Source of the DNA: Salinicoccus halodurans | Lineage (GTDB): Bacteria; Bacillota; Bacilli; Staphylococcales; Salinicoccaceae | Direction: 5' to 3' | DNA: 64,000 nucleotides | NCBI RefSeq assembly: GCF_900114445.1 | Contig: NZ_FOTB01000001.1 | Span: 368,937 to 432,936 of the forward strand | In this document: positions 55,993-64,000 of the stretch, piece after piece | Position numbering within the stretch: the first letter of the stretch is position 1 | How the letters are laid out: every line of letters begins with the position of its first letter | The notes under the pieces: generated by a model | The model's database searches: none | What the model saw: the letters and a program-made list of their open reading frames with translations, nothing else | What the model was told of the DNA's origin: nothing | Made by a program: the position numbers and the translations under genes

Positions 55993-56930
55993 AAATTATC
56001 CGATTACATTATCCATTAGACAACCGGCAGGATGAATTGAAGGATTCTGCTGCTGCAATTGGCTTTTTTGACGGTCTGCACAGAGGCCATCAGAATGTCA
56101 TCAACAAAATGATTGAAATTGCGGAGGAAAAAGGTCTGAAGAAGGCCGTGATGACGTTTGATCCGCACCCTTCAGTCGTGCTCAGTCCCAAAAAACAACG
56201 TACAACTTATCTGACCCCGCTTGACATCAAGCTTGAAATGCTAGACGGCATGGGTGTCGACTACTGCTTTATCATCAACTTCTCAAGTGCATTTGCTGCA
56301 CTCGAATCTGAGTATTTCGTGAGTGAATATCTGATCAACAATAAAGTCAGGGAAGTGATTGCCGGCTTTGATTTTTCCTACGGCCGTTACGGGAAAGGGA
56401 ATATCGATACGCTGAAAGCAAACGATGCTTTCAATACGACGGCTGTCGCCAAACTGACTTCCGGAAGCGAAAAGATTTCCACAACGAAGCTGAGAGATGA
56501 CCTGGCAGCGCACAGACTCGAAGAAGTGAATGATGCACTCGGCAGACCTTTTGAAGTGCAGGGTGTTGTCGTCCAGGGCGAGAAGCGCGGGCGGACCATA
56601 GGCTTTCCTACAGCGAATGTTGAGCCTGAATACCGTTATCATCTTCCTGCGAAAGGCGTCTATGCAGTGACTCTTAAAATTGATAATGAAGAGGAAATCT
56701 ATAAAGGTGTCTGCAATGTCGGTGTGAAACCCACATTCCATGATAATATGACACGTGTTTCCATAGAAGTCCATCTGTTTGATTTCAACAGGAGCATCTA
56801 TGGTGAAAATGTGACTGTATACTGGCACAACTTCATCCGCAAAGAACAGAAGTTCTCGGGCATAGATGAACTGACTGAACAAATTGGAAAAGACAAAGAA
56901 AAAGCGGCGGAACTGCTTGAAAATCATTAA
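55989..56930 (+). CDS. ribF: Bifunctional riboflavin kinase/FAD synthetase
   Basis: Makes FMN and then FAD. 313 residues: N-terminal nucleotidyltransferase with GFFDGLHRGHQNVI (HxGH-type motif), GFDFSYGRYGKG, ISTTKLRDDL, and C-terminal flavokinase with GRTIGFPTANVEPE and the conserved VKPTF. Overlaps truB by 4 bp. The rpsO -35 lies in its last codons. Confidence 0.97.
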   Translation: MKIIRLHYPLDNRQDELKDSAAAIGFFDGLHRGHQNVINKMIEIAEEKGLKKAVMTFDPHPSVVLSPKKQRTTYLTPLDIKLEMLDGMGVDYCFIINFSSAFAALESEYFVSEYLINNKVREVIAGFDFSYGRYGKGNIDTLKANDAFNTTAVAKLTSGSEKISTTKLRDDLAAHRLEEVNDALGRPFEVQGVVVQGEKRGRTIGFPTANVEPEYRYHLPAKGVYAVTLKIDNEEEIYKGVCNVGVKPTFHDNMTRVSIEVHLFDFNRSIYGENVTVYWHNFIRKEQKFSGIDELTEQIGKDKEKAAELLENH

Positions 56931-56945
56931 TGGTTGCCGTATAAT
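56917..56945 (+). promoter_or_regulatory. Sigma-A promoter of rpsO
   Basis: TTGAAA (56917-56922), 17 bp, TATAAT (56940-56945): near-consensus. Confidence 0.9.
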
Positions 56946-56951
56946 GAATCA

Positions 56952-57029
56952 AGTGCCTTATCTTGGTGGAAAGAGACTCCGACGTCCACTCGGATGCAGG
57001 TGAACAATAATTAAAGGAGGCGTTTCTTC
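56952..57029 (+). ncRNA. rpsO leader (candidate S15-binding structure)
   Basis: The leader contains a hairpin TCCGA-CGTCCAC-TCGGA (56978-56994), followed by an AT-rich stretch and AAAGGAGG. S15 represses its own mRNA through leader structures in several bacteria; this identity is inferred from position. Confidence 0.45.
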
Positions 57030-57299
57030 ATGGCAATTACACAAGAGCGCAAAAATGAACTTATTCAGGAATACCGTACACACGAGTCCGACACAGGATC
57101 ACCGGAAGTGCAGATCGCTGTTTTGACAGCTGAAATCACTGCACTCAATGAACACCTCGGATTTCATAAGAAAGACCACCACTCCAGACGCGGTCTTCTT
57201 AAAATGGTAGGACGCAGAAAACACCTGCTTAACTATCTTCGTGAAAAAGATATTCAAAGATACCGTGAACTTATCGGAAGACTTGGTCTTCGCCGCTAA
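57030..57299 (+). CDS. rpsO: 30S ribosomal protein S15
   Basis: 89-residue primary 16S rRNA-binding protein. [54 protein letters not shown] are the canonical stretches. Own promoter upstream and terminator downstream; pnp follows as in most bacteria. Confidence 0.98.
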   Translation: MAITQERKNELIQEYRTHESDTGSPEVQIAVLTAEITALNEHLGFHKKDHHSRRGLLKMVGRRKHLLNYLREKDIQRYRELIGRLGLRR

Positions 57300-57308
57300 T
57301 TCACGTTT

Positions 57309-57340
57309 CGGCATATCCTTGCGGTATGCCTTTTTTTTAT
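57309..57340 (+). terminator. Intrinsic terminator after rpsO
   Basis: GGCATATC..GGTATGCC stem around CTTGC, then T8. Confidence 0.93.
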
Positions 57341-57405
57341 GTATATTTTTTTGCAAAAGTGATATGATTGAAATAAGCAGCCATACTAAGGAGAGTAGAC
57401 AAATT

Positions 57406-59520
57406 ATGATAGAATCAACAAAAAAGGTATATGAAACACAGTGGGGCAGACACAAGCTCACAGTAGAATACGGTGAAGTTGCCAAACAGGCAAACGGCGC
57501 CGTATTGGTACGCTATGGAGAGACTGTGGTACTGAGTACTGCAACAGCGTCAAAAGAGCCGAAAGACCTGCCTTTCTTTCCATTGACTGTGGCATATGAA
57601 GAAAAGCTTTACGCTGCCGGAAAAATTCCGGGCGGCTTCAATAAGCGTGAAGGACGGCCGAGTGAAGAGGCGACATTGACAAGCCGTCTCATCGACCGCC
57701 CGATCAGGCCTCTATTCCCGGATGGCTACAGACATGACCTGCAGGTAATGAATATCGTATTATCCGTTGACCCTGATGCATCCCCTCAGATGGCGGCGAT
57801 GCTTGGTGCATCCATGGCACTTGGTGTAAGTGACATCCCGTTCGAAGGACCGATTGCAGGTGTCACAGTAGGGTTGGTCGATGGTGAGTTCATCATCAAT
57901 CCGTCGACAGAGGAAATGGAGAAATCAGAAATCGATCTGCAGGTTGCGGGTACGAAGGATGCGGTGAACATGGTTGAAGCAGGGGCAAAAGAAGTTACTG
58001 AAGACACTATGCTTAAAGCAATCATGTTCGGACATGAGAGCATCAGGGAAATGGTAGTTTTCCAGGAAGAAATACTCTCCCAGCTCGATGTTGTCAAAAA
58101 GAATTTTGAACTGCCTGAACAAGATGCTTCATTGACAGCGGAAATGGAAGAAAAAGCAGTGTCCATGGGTCTGTACAGTGCAATACAGGATCCGGATAAG
58201 CAGGCGCGTGAAGAAGGCATCAACGCTGCCAAGGACAGCATTCTCCAAACGTTGGATGAAGAAGCTGAAGATTATGAGGAAACACATGCTGAAGCGTCGG
58301 CAATCATCGAAAAGCTTCTGAAGAATGAAGTGCGCAGATTGATTACAGAGGAAAAAATCCGGCCGGACGGGCGCGAGCCGTCAGAGATCAGACCGCTCAA
58401 CTCCCAGATAGGACTCCTGCCGCGGGCACATGGTTCCGGTCTGTTCACACGCGGTCAGACCCAGGCGCTTTCAATCGCCACTCTGGGCGGGCTAGGTGAA
58501 CACCAGATCATTGATGGACTGGGTGTCGAAGAGAATAAACGGTATATGCACCATTATAATTTCCCGCAGTTTTCAGTCGGTGAAACCGGACCGATCAGGG
58601 GGCCGGGCCGACGTGAAATCGGACATGGTGCCCTCGGGGAACGTGCATTGCTTCAGGTGATTCCCGATGAGACAGCATTTCCGTATACTATCCGTGTCGT
58701 ATCCGAAGTGCTGGAATCCAACGGTTCCAGTTCACAGGCTTCCATCTGCGGTTCAACCCTGGCTCTGATGGATGCAGGTGTGCCGATCAAGGCACCGGTT
58801 GCCGGAATTGCCATGGGTCTCGTAATGAAAGACGACAAGTATACAATCCTTTCAGATATACAGGGCATGGAAGATGCACTGGGTGACATGGATTTCAAAG
58901 TTGCCGGCACTGAAAAAGGAATCACAGCGATCCAGATGGATATCAAAATCGAAGGTTTGAGTGAAGATATACTTAGGGAAGCACTTGCACAGGCACATGA
59001 GGGCAGAAGCAGGATACTTGAGAATATGCTTGCCACCATCAGCGAGCCCCGCACTGAACTGAGTAAATATGCACCGAAAGTGGAAGTAATGCATATCAAT
59101 CCGGATAAGATCAGGGATGTCATTGGGCCGGGCGGTAAGAAAATCAATGAAATCATTGATGAAACCGGTGCAAAACTCGATATTGAACAGGATGGAACAG
59201 TCTATATCGGTCACAGCGACTCCTCGATGATTGAAAAAGCTAAGAAGATCATTGAAGACCTTACGCGTGTTGCTGAAGTGGGCCAGGTCTACATGGGTGA
59301 AGTCAGACGTGTTGAAAAGTTCGGTGCTTTTGTTAATCTGTTCCCGGGCAAAGATGCACTGGTCCATATTTCACAACTGGATACCAAACGTGTGGCAAAA
59401 GTTGAAGATGTTGCAAAAATCGGAGATAAATTCCTTGTGAAAGTAACCAACATTGACAACCAGGGCAGAGTGAATGCATCAAGGAAGGAATTACTGGAGG
59501 ATAAAAAGGAGAGTAATTGA
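57406..59520 (+). CDS. pnp: Polynucleotide phosphorylase
   Basis: Phosphorolytic 3'-5' exoribonuclease of the RNA degradosome. 704 residues: two RNase PH domains (second begins near [22 protein letters not shown]), a linker helical domain, then KH ([29 protein letters not shown]) and S1 domains ([30 protein letters not shown]). ATG at 57406 follows AAGGAGAG; the upstream frame crosses the rpsO terminator. Its stop precedes a small gene by 1 bp. Confidence 0.98.
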   Translation: MIESTKKVYETQWGRHKLTVEYGEVAKQANGAVLVRYGETVVLSTATASKEPKDLPFFPLTVAYEEKLYAAGKIPGGFNKREGRPSEEATLTSRLIDRPIRPLFPDGYRHDLQVMNIVLSVDPDASPQMAAMLGASMALGVSDIPFEGPIAGVTVGLVDGEFIINPSTEEMEKSEIDLQVAGTKDAVNMVEAGAKEVTEDTMLKAIMFGHESIREMVVFQEEILSQLDVVKKNFELPEQDASLTAEMEEKAVSMGLYSAIQDPDKQAREEGINAAKDSILQTLDEEAEDYEETHAEASAIIEKLLKNEVRRLITEEKIRPDGREPSEIRPLNSQIGLLPRAHGSGLFTRGQTQALSIATLGGLGEHQIIDGLGVEENKRYMHHYNFPQFSVGETGPIRGPGRREIGHGALGERALLQVIPDETAFPYTIRVVSEVLESNGSSSQASICGSTLALMDAGVPIKAPVAGIAMGLVMKDDKYTILSDIQGMEDALGDMDFKVAGTEKGITAIQMDIKIEGLSEDILREALAQAHEGRSRILENMLATISEPRTELSKYAPKVEVMHINPDKIRDVIGPGGKKINEIIDETGAKLDIEQDGTVYIGHSDSSMIEKAKKIIEDLTRVAEVGQVYMGEVRRVEKFGAFVNLFPGKDALVHISQLDTKRVAKVEDVAKIGDKFLVKVTNIDNQGRVNASRKELLEDKKESN

Positions 59521-59521
59521 T

Positions 59522-59779
59522 TTGATTTTTAACAAAATAAAACTCAATGGTACTGAATACGATATTACAGGGCAACTGAGAATCAAAGAGGACAATGAAG
59601 TGAAAATCATTTTTGACGACCTTATGTTCGGCAATACTTTAAAAGATATGTCCAACAGGAAGCAAAAGGCGGAATCTCTCATTTTAAAGAATAGCGAGGA
59701 AACGAGATACGATACAAAAAACGTATACGTTTCCCACCTTACGATTGATGGCGAACATTATCATGCCACTTTCAAGTAG
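59522..59779 (+). CDS. Hypothetical protein between pnp and rnjB
   Basis: An 85-residue protein of unknown function. The TTG at 59522, one base after the pnp stop, is the likely start, with AAAAAGGAGAG 11-17 bp upstream; the frame also runs back into pnp. The sequence alternates hydrophobic and polar residues (KIKLNGTEYDITGQLRIKED, VYVSHLTIDGEHYHATF), suggesting a beta-rich fold with a basic helix in the middle (MSNRKQKAESLILK). No signal peptide or membrane segment. rnjB starts 18 bp after its stop, so it is cotranscribed with two RNA-decay genes. Not recognised as any family. Confidence 0.7.
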   Translation: MIFNKIKLNGTEYDITGQLRIKEDNEVKIIFDDLMFGNTLKDMSNRKQKAESLILKNSEETRYDTKNVYVSHLTIDGEHYHATFK

Positions 59780-59797
59780 GATTTAGGAGGAAATATT

Positions 59798-61471
59798 TTG
59801 AGCGCATCAAAAAATGAAAAGGCAAATATACAGATAATCCCTCTTGGCGGTGTCGGCGAAATCGCCAAAAATATGTACATTGTTGAAGTGGATGAGGAGA
59901 TGTTCATACTCGATGCGGGACTGATGTTCCCCGAAGATGAAATGCTCGGTGTCGACATAGTGATACCTGACATTTCCTATATCCGCGATAACAAACATAA
60001 ACTTAAAGGGATTTTCCTTTCCCATGGCCATGAAGATTCGATCGGCGCGGTTCCTTACATCATTGAGGAACTCAATGTACCGATCTATGGTTCAAAGCTT
60101 ACTTTGGCACTTGTCAAAGACAGGCTCAGGGCAAAAGGCGTCAATAAGAAATTCAAATTTTATACAATAAACAGCAAATCCCGCATGAAATTCAAGAATG
60201 CCGAAATGGTCTTCTTCGAAACAAGCCACAGCATCCCGGACTCATACGGTGTAAGTATCGAAACAAAATATGGATCCATAGTTTACACCGGGGAATTCAA
60301 ATTCGATCAGAGCTTAAGCGGTGACTACAGCTATAACATGGCTAAAATGTATGACATCGCAAAGAAAGATGTCCTGGCATTGATCAGTGACTCCACTGAA
60401 GCGGAAAAACGGGGTTATAATACGCCGGAAAATGTCATCGAAGAACATATTCTTGATGGTTTTGCCAAAGCAAAAGGCAGAGTCATCGTTTCATGCTATG
60501 CATCAAACTTCGTACGTATCCAGCAGGTGCTGACGAATGCAGCCAAGACAAAACGTAAAGTTTCCTTTCTCGGCAAAACCCTGGAAAATTCATTTAAGGT
60601 TGCACGGAACATGGGCTACTTCGATATTCCGGAAGGCCTGCTTGTTCCAAGCCATGAAATTGGCAACTATCCGGACAATGAACTGGTGATTGTTGCCACC
60701 GGTTCACAGGGTGAACCAATCGAAGCACTTGGCACAATGTCACGCGGTCAGCATGAAGTGACGAATATCAAGGAAGGTGATATCGTCTATATTCTGACGA
60801 CACCTTCTTCCAATATGGAAGTCGTACTTTACAGTACAATGAACGAACTGGTCAAAGCAGGCGCGAACATCGCGACGCCTGAACAGAACATCCATGCCTC
60901 CGGCCATGGATTGAGCGAAGAGCTGAAAATGATGCTCAATGTAATGAAACCGAAGTACTTCATACCGGTGCAGGGTGAATTTAAAATGCAGATTGCACAC
61001 GCCAAGCTCGCTGCGGAAGCCGGCGTGCTGCCTGAAAATATCTTCCTGCTTGAAAAAGGGGATGTCGCATCCTATGACGGCACCGATATGATCAGTGCAG
61101 AAAAAGTGACAGCGGGCAACGTACTCATCGACGGAAGCGGCGTAGGGGACGTGGGGAATATCGTCCTTCGCGACAGAAGACTGCTCAGCGAAGACGGCAT
61201 TTTCATCGCTGTCATCACAATCGACCCGAAAGCGCGCAAAATCATGGCAGGGCCGGAAATCCAGTCCAGAGGCTTCGTCTATGTCAAAGAAAGTGAAAAT
61301 CTGCTGAAAGACGCAGAAGAACGTGTCTATAATATCGTGCTGGATTCACTCGACGAAAAGAAACTGGAGTGGAGTACACTCAAACAGAGCATCAGGGACG
61401 ACCTTGGCAAGTATTTATACGAAAATACGAAGCGCCGTCCTATGATCATTCCAATCATATCTGAAATATAA
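59798..61471 (+). CDS. rnjB: Ribonuclease J2
   Basis: Beta-CASP metallo-beta-lactamase ribonuclease, partner of RNase J1 in mRNA decay and 16S maturation. 557 residues: lactamase core with HGHEDS (76-81), [16 protein letters not shown] (164-171), beta-CASP insertion, and [14 protein letters not shown]; a C-terminal domain follows. The usual HxHxDH has Ser for the last His, and TGDF reads TGEF, so metal binding looks weakened, as is known for J2 relative to J1. TTG start after AGGAGG. Confidence 0.94.
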   Translation: MSASKNEKANIQIIPLGGVGEIAKNMYIVEVDEEMFILDAGLMFPEDEMLGVDIVIPDISYIRDNKHKLKGIFLSHGHEDSIGAVPYIIEELNVPIYGSKLTLALVKDRLRAKGVNKKFKFYTINSKSRMKFKNAEMVFFETSHSIPDSYGVSIETKYGSIVYTGEFKFDQSLSGDYSYNMAKMYDIAKKDVLALISDSTEAEKRGYNTPENVIEEHILDGFAKAKGRVIVSCYASNFVRIQQVLTNAAKTKRKVSFLGKTLENSFKVARNMGYFDIPEGLLVPSHEIGNYPDNELVIVATGSQGEPIEALGTMSRGQHEVTNIKEGDIVYILTTPSSNMEVVLYSTMNELVKAGANIATPEQNIHASGHGLSEELKMMLNVMKPKYFIPVQGEFKMQIAHAKLAAEAGVLPENIFLLEKGDVASYDGTDMISAEKVTAGNVLIDGSGVGDVGNIVLRDRRLLSEDGIFIAVITIDPKARKIMAGPEIQSRGFVYVKESENLLKDAEERVYNIVLDSLDEKKLEWSTLKQSIRDDLGKYLYENTKRRPMIIPIISEI

Positions 61472-61475
61472 AAAG

Positions 61476-61506
61476 CATGAGACTGTCAATTTTGGCAGTC
61501 TCATTG
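61476..61506 (+). terminator. Hairpin after rnjB, weak terminator
   Basis: ATGAGACTG..CAGTCTCAT stem with a TCAATTTTGG loop. The T run after it is short and broken (TTGTAAAT), so read-through into ftsK is likely. Confidence 0.55.
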
Positions 61507-61527
61507 TAAATCTGAGAGGAGCATACC

Positions 61528-63951
61528 ATGGCACGAAAGCGAAAAAAGACAACGAAAAAGAAGCAGAATAATAGAACCTACTATTCAATTTCCGCTTTCA
61601 TACTCATCGTTGTTTTATTTATAACCATTTTTCAACTGGGTGTCATTGGAACATACATAGATGCGTTCTTTGCCTATTTCTTCGGAACAAGCAGATATTT
61701 CACCTATCTGATTTTGTTTCTTGCCGGCATATATCTGGCTGCAGAGCAGAAAATACCATTCACCAGGAGAATGGGCGGCTATCTGCTTCTGCAGTTCGGA
61801 TTATTGTTTTTATTCCACTCTATACTCTACATTACGAACCGCGGGAGGATAGAGAACTATTTCACTTTCGGAGAAACAATTGAGACGATCCAGACAGATG
61901 GCATCATGCATTTCTTCGGAGGCGGCATCATCGGCCAGCTGCTGTTCCAGTTCTCTTCGACAGGAGTGTCATTGATTGGGACGCTCTTCCTTGGTCTCAT
62001 ATTGATCTATTTCAGCTATCTGATCATCACTTCAAAAGATATCGAGCAGGCGCTGTCGAAAGATCTTTCGAACCTGGGGATGGTGCTGAAACGTACAGGG
62101 CTCATCATCATTTCAGGTGCAGCCGGATTTGGAGAATGGATGAAGCAGCTGTTTGCGGCACTGTTTGAAGGAAGAAAAGAAGCGGCATCGAGGCCTGAAA
62201 AGGACAAGCTTCAAAAATCAGGGACGAAGTCCCGTGTCGACCGGGCTAAGACCAAAAAAGACAGTCAGATGCCTAAAAATATCGAGGATTTCGAACCGGA
62301 TGAATCGCTCATCGAAGATATGAACGCCATCGATGCCGATGCCGAAACTGAAGAAAGTACTGAGGCTGTTGCTGAAAAGGTTGAAACGAATAAGGAAGAA
62401 TTTTCAGAGCCGAAGATTGACAGCGGAAGCAATGCATCCACAAAAATCGAATATGAATCGGAAGACCCGGGAAGCATACCGGAAGATATTGAATCGGATG
62501 CCGAAGGTGAAAGTGAAATTGAAACGTTTGATGACGGTGAACTGAATGCCCTGAAACAATATGAACTTCCGGAAATCACTATGCTGAAGGACACAGAAGT
62601 GACAGAGAAGGTCAGCAACAAAGAAGTGCTCAAGCAGGGGAGGATACTCGAAGAGACGCTTAAGAACTTCGGGGTTAACGCCAAAGTTTCCAAAATCAGG
62701 ATCGGTCCTGCAGTGACCCAGTTTGAAATACAGCCTGACATCGGTGTCAAAGTCAGTAAAATCATCAACCTGCAGAATGATATTGCATTGAGCCTGGCGG
62801 CAAAAGATATACGGATTGAAGCACCGATTCCGGGCAAATCCGCAGTGGGCATAGAAGTTCCAAACTCCGTCATCAGCATGGTGACTTTAAGGGAAGTCCT
62901 CAAGAAGAAAAATTCCGGCAATCTGCTGGAAGTTGCTTTGGGTAAAGATATTTCAGGAAGCCCGATTACGGCCGAGCTCAACAAAATGCCGCATCTGCTT
63001 GTCGCAGGTGCTACAGGCAGCGGCAAATCAGTATGTATCAACGGGATTATCATCAGTCTCCTGATGAAGGCGAAACCGCATGAAGTGAAACTGATGATGA
63101 TCGACCCGAAAATGGTTGAGCTCAACGTCTATAATGGTATTCCCCACTTGTTGTCACCTGTGGTTACGAATCCTCAAAAAGCGAGCGATGCACTGAACAA
63201 GATAGTGAGTGAAATGGAACGCAGATATGATCTGTTCTCCCATTCCGGGACGAGAAATATCGAAGCATACAACCAATATCTGGAACGTGAGAGCGAGGAT
63301 CCGGAAAAAGTTCAGAAACTGCCGTATATTGTGGTGATCATCGACGAGCTTGCCGACCTGATGATGGTGGCATCGAAAGATGTGGAAGCTTCCATTACCA
63401 GAATTGCCCAGATGGCCCGTGCTGCAGGAATTCATCTGATCATCGCGACCCAGAGACCCTCTGTAGATGTTATTACTGGTATAATAAAAGCGAATATCCC
63501 GTCCAGAATCGCCTTCAGCGTGAGTTCGTCCACAGATTCGAGGACAATCATCGATTCGCAGGGAGCCGAAAAACTGCTTGGACGGGGGGATATGCTGTTC
63601 CTGCCTTCAGGGAGATCGAAACCGCTCCGTGTACAGGGCGCATTCCTGTCTGATGATGAAGTGACGGATGTTGTCGAATACATCACCAGCCAGATGAAGG
63701 CGAACTACGAAAAATCAATCATGAATAAACCGGTGGAGAAGGAACAGGTCGAATCTGAGGATGACCTTTATCCGGATGCGAAATGGTTTGTCATCGAAGA
63801 ACAGCGTGCCAGTGCTTCACTGCTGCAGCGCCAGTTCAGAATCGGCTATAACCGGGCAGCAAGGCTGGTCGATGATCTGGAAGCGAATGGTGTCATCGGG
63901 CCGAGCAGCGGAAGCAAGCCCCGCAATGTGCTAATACAGAATGAAGAGTAA
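61528..63951 (+). CDS. ftsK: DNA translocase FtsK/SpoIIIE
   Basis: Septal DNA pump that clears chromosome ends during division. 807 residues: a Lys/Arg-rich start, four or five membrane helices (about 20-190), an acidic linker (about 200-350), the motor with Walker A GATGSGKS (494-501), Walker [15 protein letters not shown], and a C-terminal gamma winged helix ([35 protein letters not shown]). It pairs functionally with XerC at dif. GAGAGGAG before the ATG. Confidence 0.98.
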   Translation: MARKRKKTTKKKQNNRTYYSISAFILIVVLFITIFQLGVIGTYIDAFFAYFFGTSRYFTYLILFLAGIYLAAEQKIPFTRRMGGYLLLQFGLLFLFHSILYITNRGRIENYFTFGETIETIQTDGIMHFFGGGIIGQLLFQFSSTGVSLIGTLFLGLILIYFSYLIITSKDIEQALSKDLSNLGMVLKRTGLIIISGAAGFGEWMKQLFAALFEGRKEAASRPEKDKLQKSGTKSRVDRAKTKKDSQMPKNIEDFEPDESLIEDMNAIDADAETEESTEAVAEKVETNKEEFSEPKIDSGSNASTKIEYESEDPGSIPEDIESDAEGESEIETFDDGELNALKQYELPEITMLKDTEVTEKVSNKEVLKQGRILEETLKNFGVNAKVSKIRIGPAVTQFEIQPDIGVKVSKIINLQNDIALSLAAKDIRIEAPIPGKSAVGIEVPNSVISMVTLREVLKKKNSGNLLEVALGKDISGSPITAELNKMPHLLVAGATGSGKSVCINGIIISLLMKAKPHEVKLMMIDPKMVELNVYNGIPHLLSPVVTNPQKASDALNKIVSEMERRYDLFSHSGTRNIEAYNQYLERESEDPEKVQKLPYIVVIIDELADLMMVASKDVEASITRIAQMARAAGIHLIIATQRPSVDVITGIIKANIPSRIAFSVSSSTDSRTIIDSQGAEKLLGRGDMLFLPSGRSKPLRVQGAFLSDDEVTDVVEYITSQMKANYEKSIMNKPVEKEQVESEDDLYPDAKWFVIEEQRASASLLQRQFRIGYNRAARLVDDLEANGVIGPSSGSKPRNVLIQNEE

Positions 63952-63961
63952 GGAGCAAACT

Positions 63962-64000
63962 ATGTATAATGTCACTAAGACTGAAGTGAATCATATCCCT
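63962..64000 (+). CDS. Start of next gene, 13 codons only
   Basis: An ATG at 63962, 10 bp after the ftsK stop with AAGGAG 6-11 bp upstream, opens a frame reading MYNVTKTEVNHIP to the window end. Too short to identify. In staphylococci genes for M16-type peptidases lie near here, but that is only context. Confidence 0.5.
   Translation, partial: MYNVTKTEVNHIP

Overview
This window is a chromosomal core segment of a low-to-moderate G+C Gram-positive coccus of the Staphylococcaceae/Salinicoccaceae. The gene order (rpe-thiN-rpmB-asp23 family-fakA-recG-fapR-plsX-fabD-fabG-acpP-rnc-smc-ftsY-ylxM-ffh-rpsP-rimM-trmD-rplS-rbgA-rnhB-sucCD-dprA-topA-xerC-hslVU-codY-rpsB-tsf-pyrH-frr-uppS-cdsA-dxr-rseP-proS-polC-rimP-nusA-infB-rbfA-truB-ribF-rpsO-pnp-rnjB-ftsK) is the Staphylococcus order with a few changes. 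G+C looks like the mid-40s percent by eye and the proteins are rich in Asp and Glu. That fits a halotolerant relative such as Salinicoccus better than Staphylococcus itself; the genus is an inference.

Layout. 1-8613: end of rpe, thiamine pyrophosphokinase, a DUF554 membrane protein, L28 (minus strand), fatty acid kinase FakA with its Asp23-family neighbour, the two-subunit L-serine dehydratase, RecG and a class A sortase. 8668-12231: the FapR-controlled lipid operon (fapR-plsX-fabD-fabG-acpP) with a clear sigma-A promoter and FapR operator. 12292-21784: RNase III, SMC, the SRP components (FtsY, YlxM, Ffh), then S16, KhpA, RimM, TrmD and L19. 21821-26006: the least conserved part, a 42-bp tandem repeat followed by a minus-strand YfhO-GtrA-GT2 glycosylation cassette. 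26097-36844: RbgA, RNase HII, succinyl-CoA synthetase, DprA, TopA, XerC, HslVU and CodY. 36853-50249: S2, EF-Ts, UMP kinase, RRF, undecaprenyl and isoprenoid synthesis, RseP, ProRS and PolC. 50257-64000: the rimP-nusA-infB operon, TruB, RibF, S15, PNPase, a small unknown protein, RNase J2, FtsK and the first codons of one more gene.

Most genes run on the plus strand, as expected beside a replication fork; only rpmB and the glycosylation cassette are reversed. Many genes overlap by 1-14 bp and are probably translationally coupled. Ribosomal protein genes carry their own promoters and structured leaders (L19, S2, S15), and most transcription units end in strong intrinsic hairpins. No tRNA, rRNA, CRISPR array, insertion sequence or prophage gene was seen.

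No wholly new multi-gene system is evident. The points most worth a second look are: xerC, which has no ATG/GTG/TTG at its conserved N-terminus and seems to start at an ATC codon; the absence of trmFO between topA and xerC; a 20-bp perfect palindrome over the -35 of the fapR promoter; the 42/84-bp repeat block; competing hairpins upstream of rpsB; a terminator-like hairpin in the rimP-nusA leader; HslV with an apparent propeptide ending in Gly-Thr; and an 85-residue unknown protein encoded between the RNA-decay genes pnp and rnjB.
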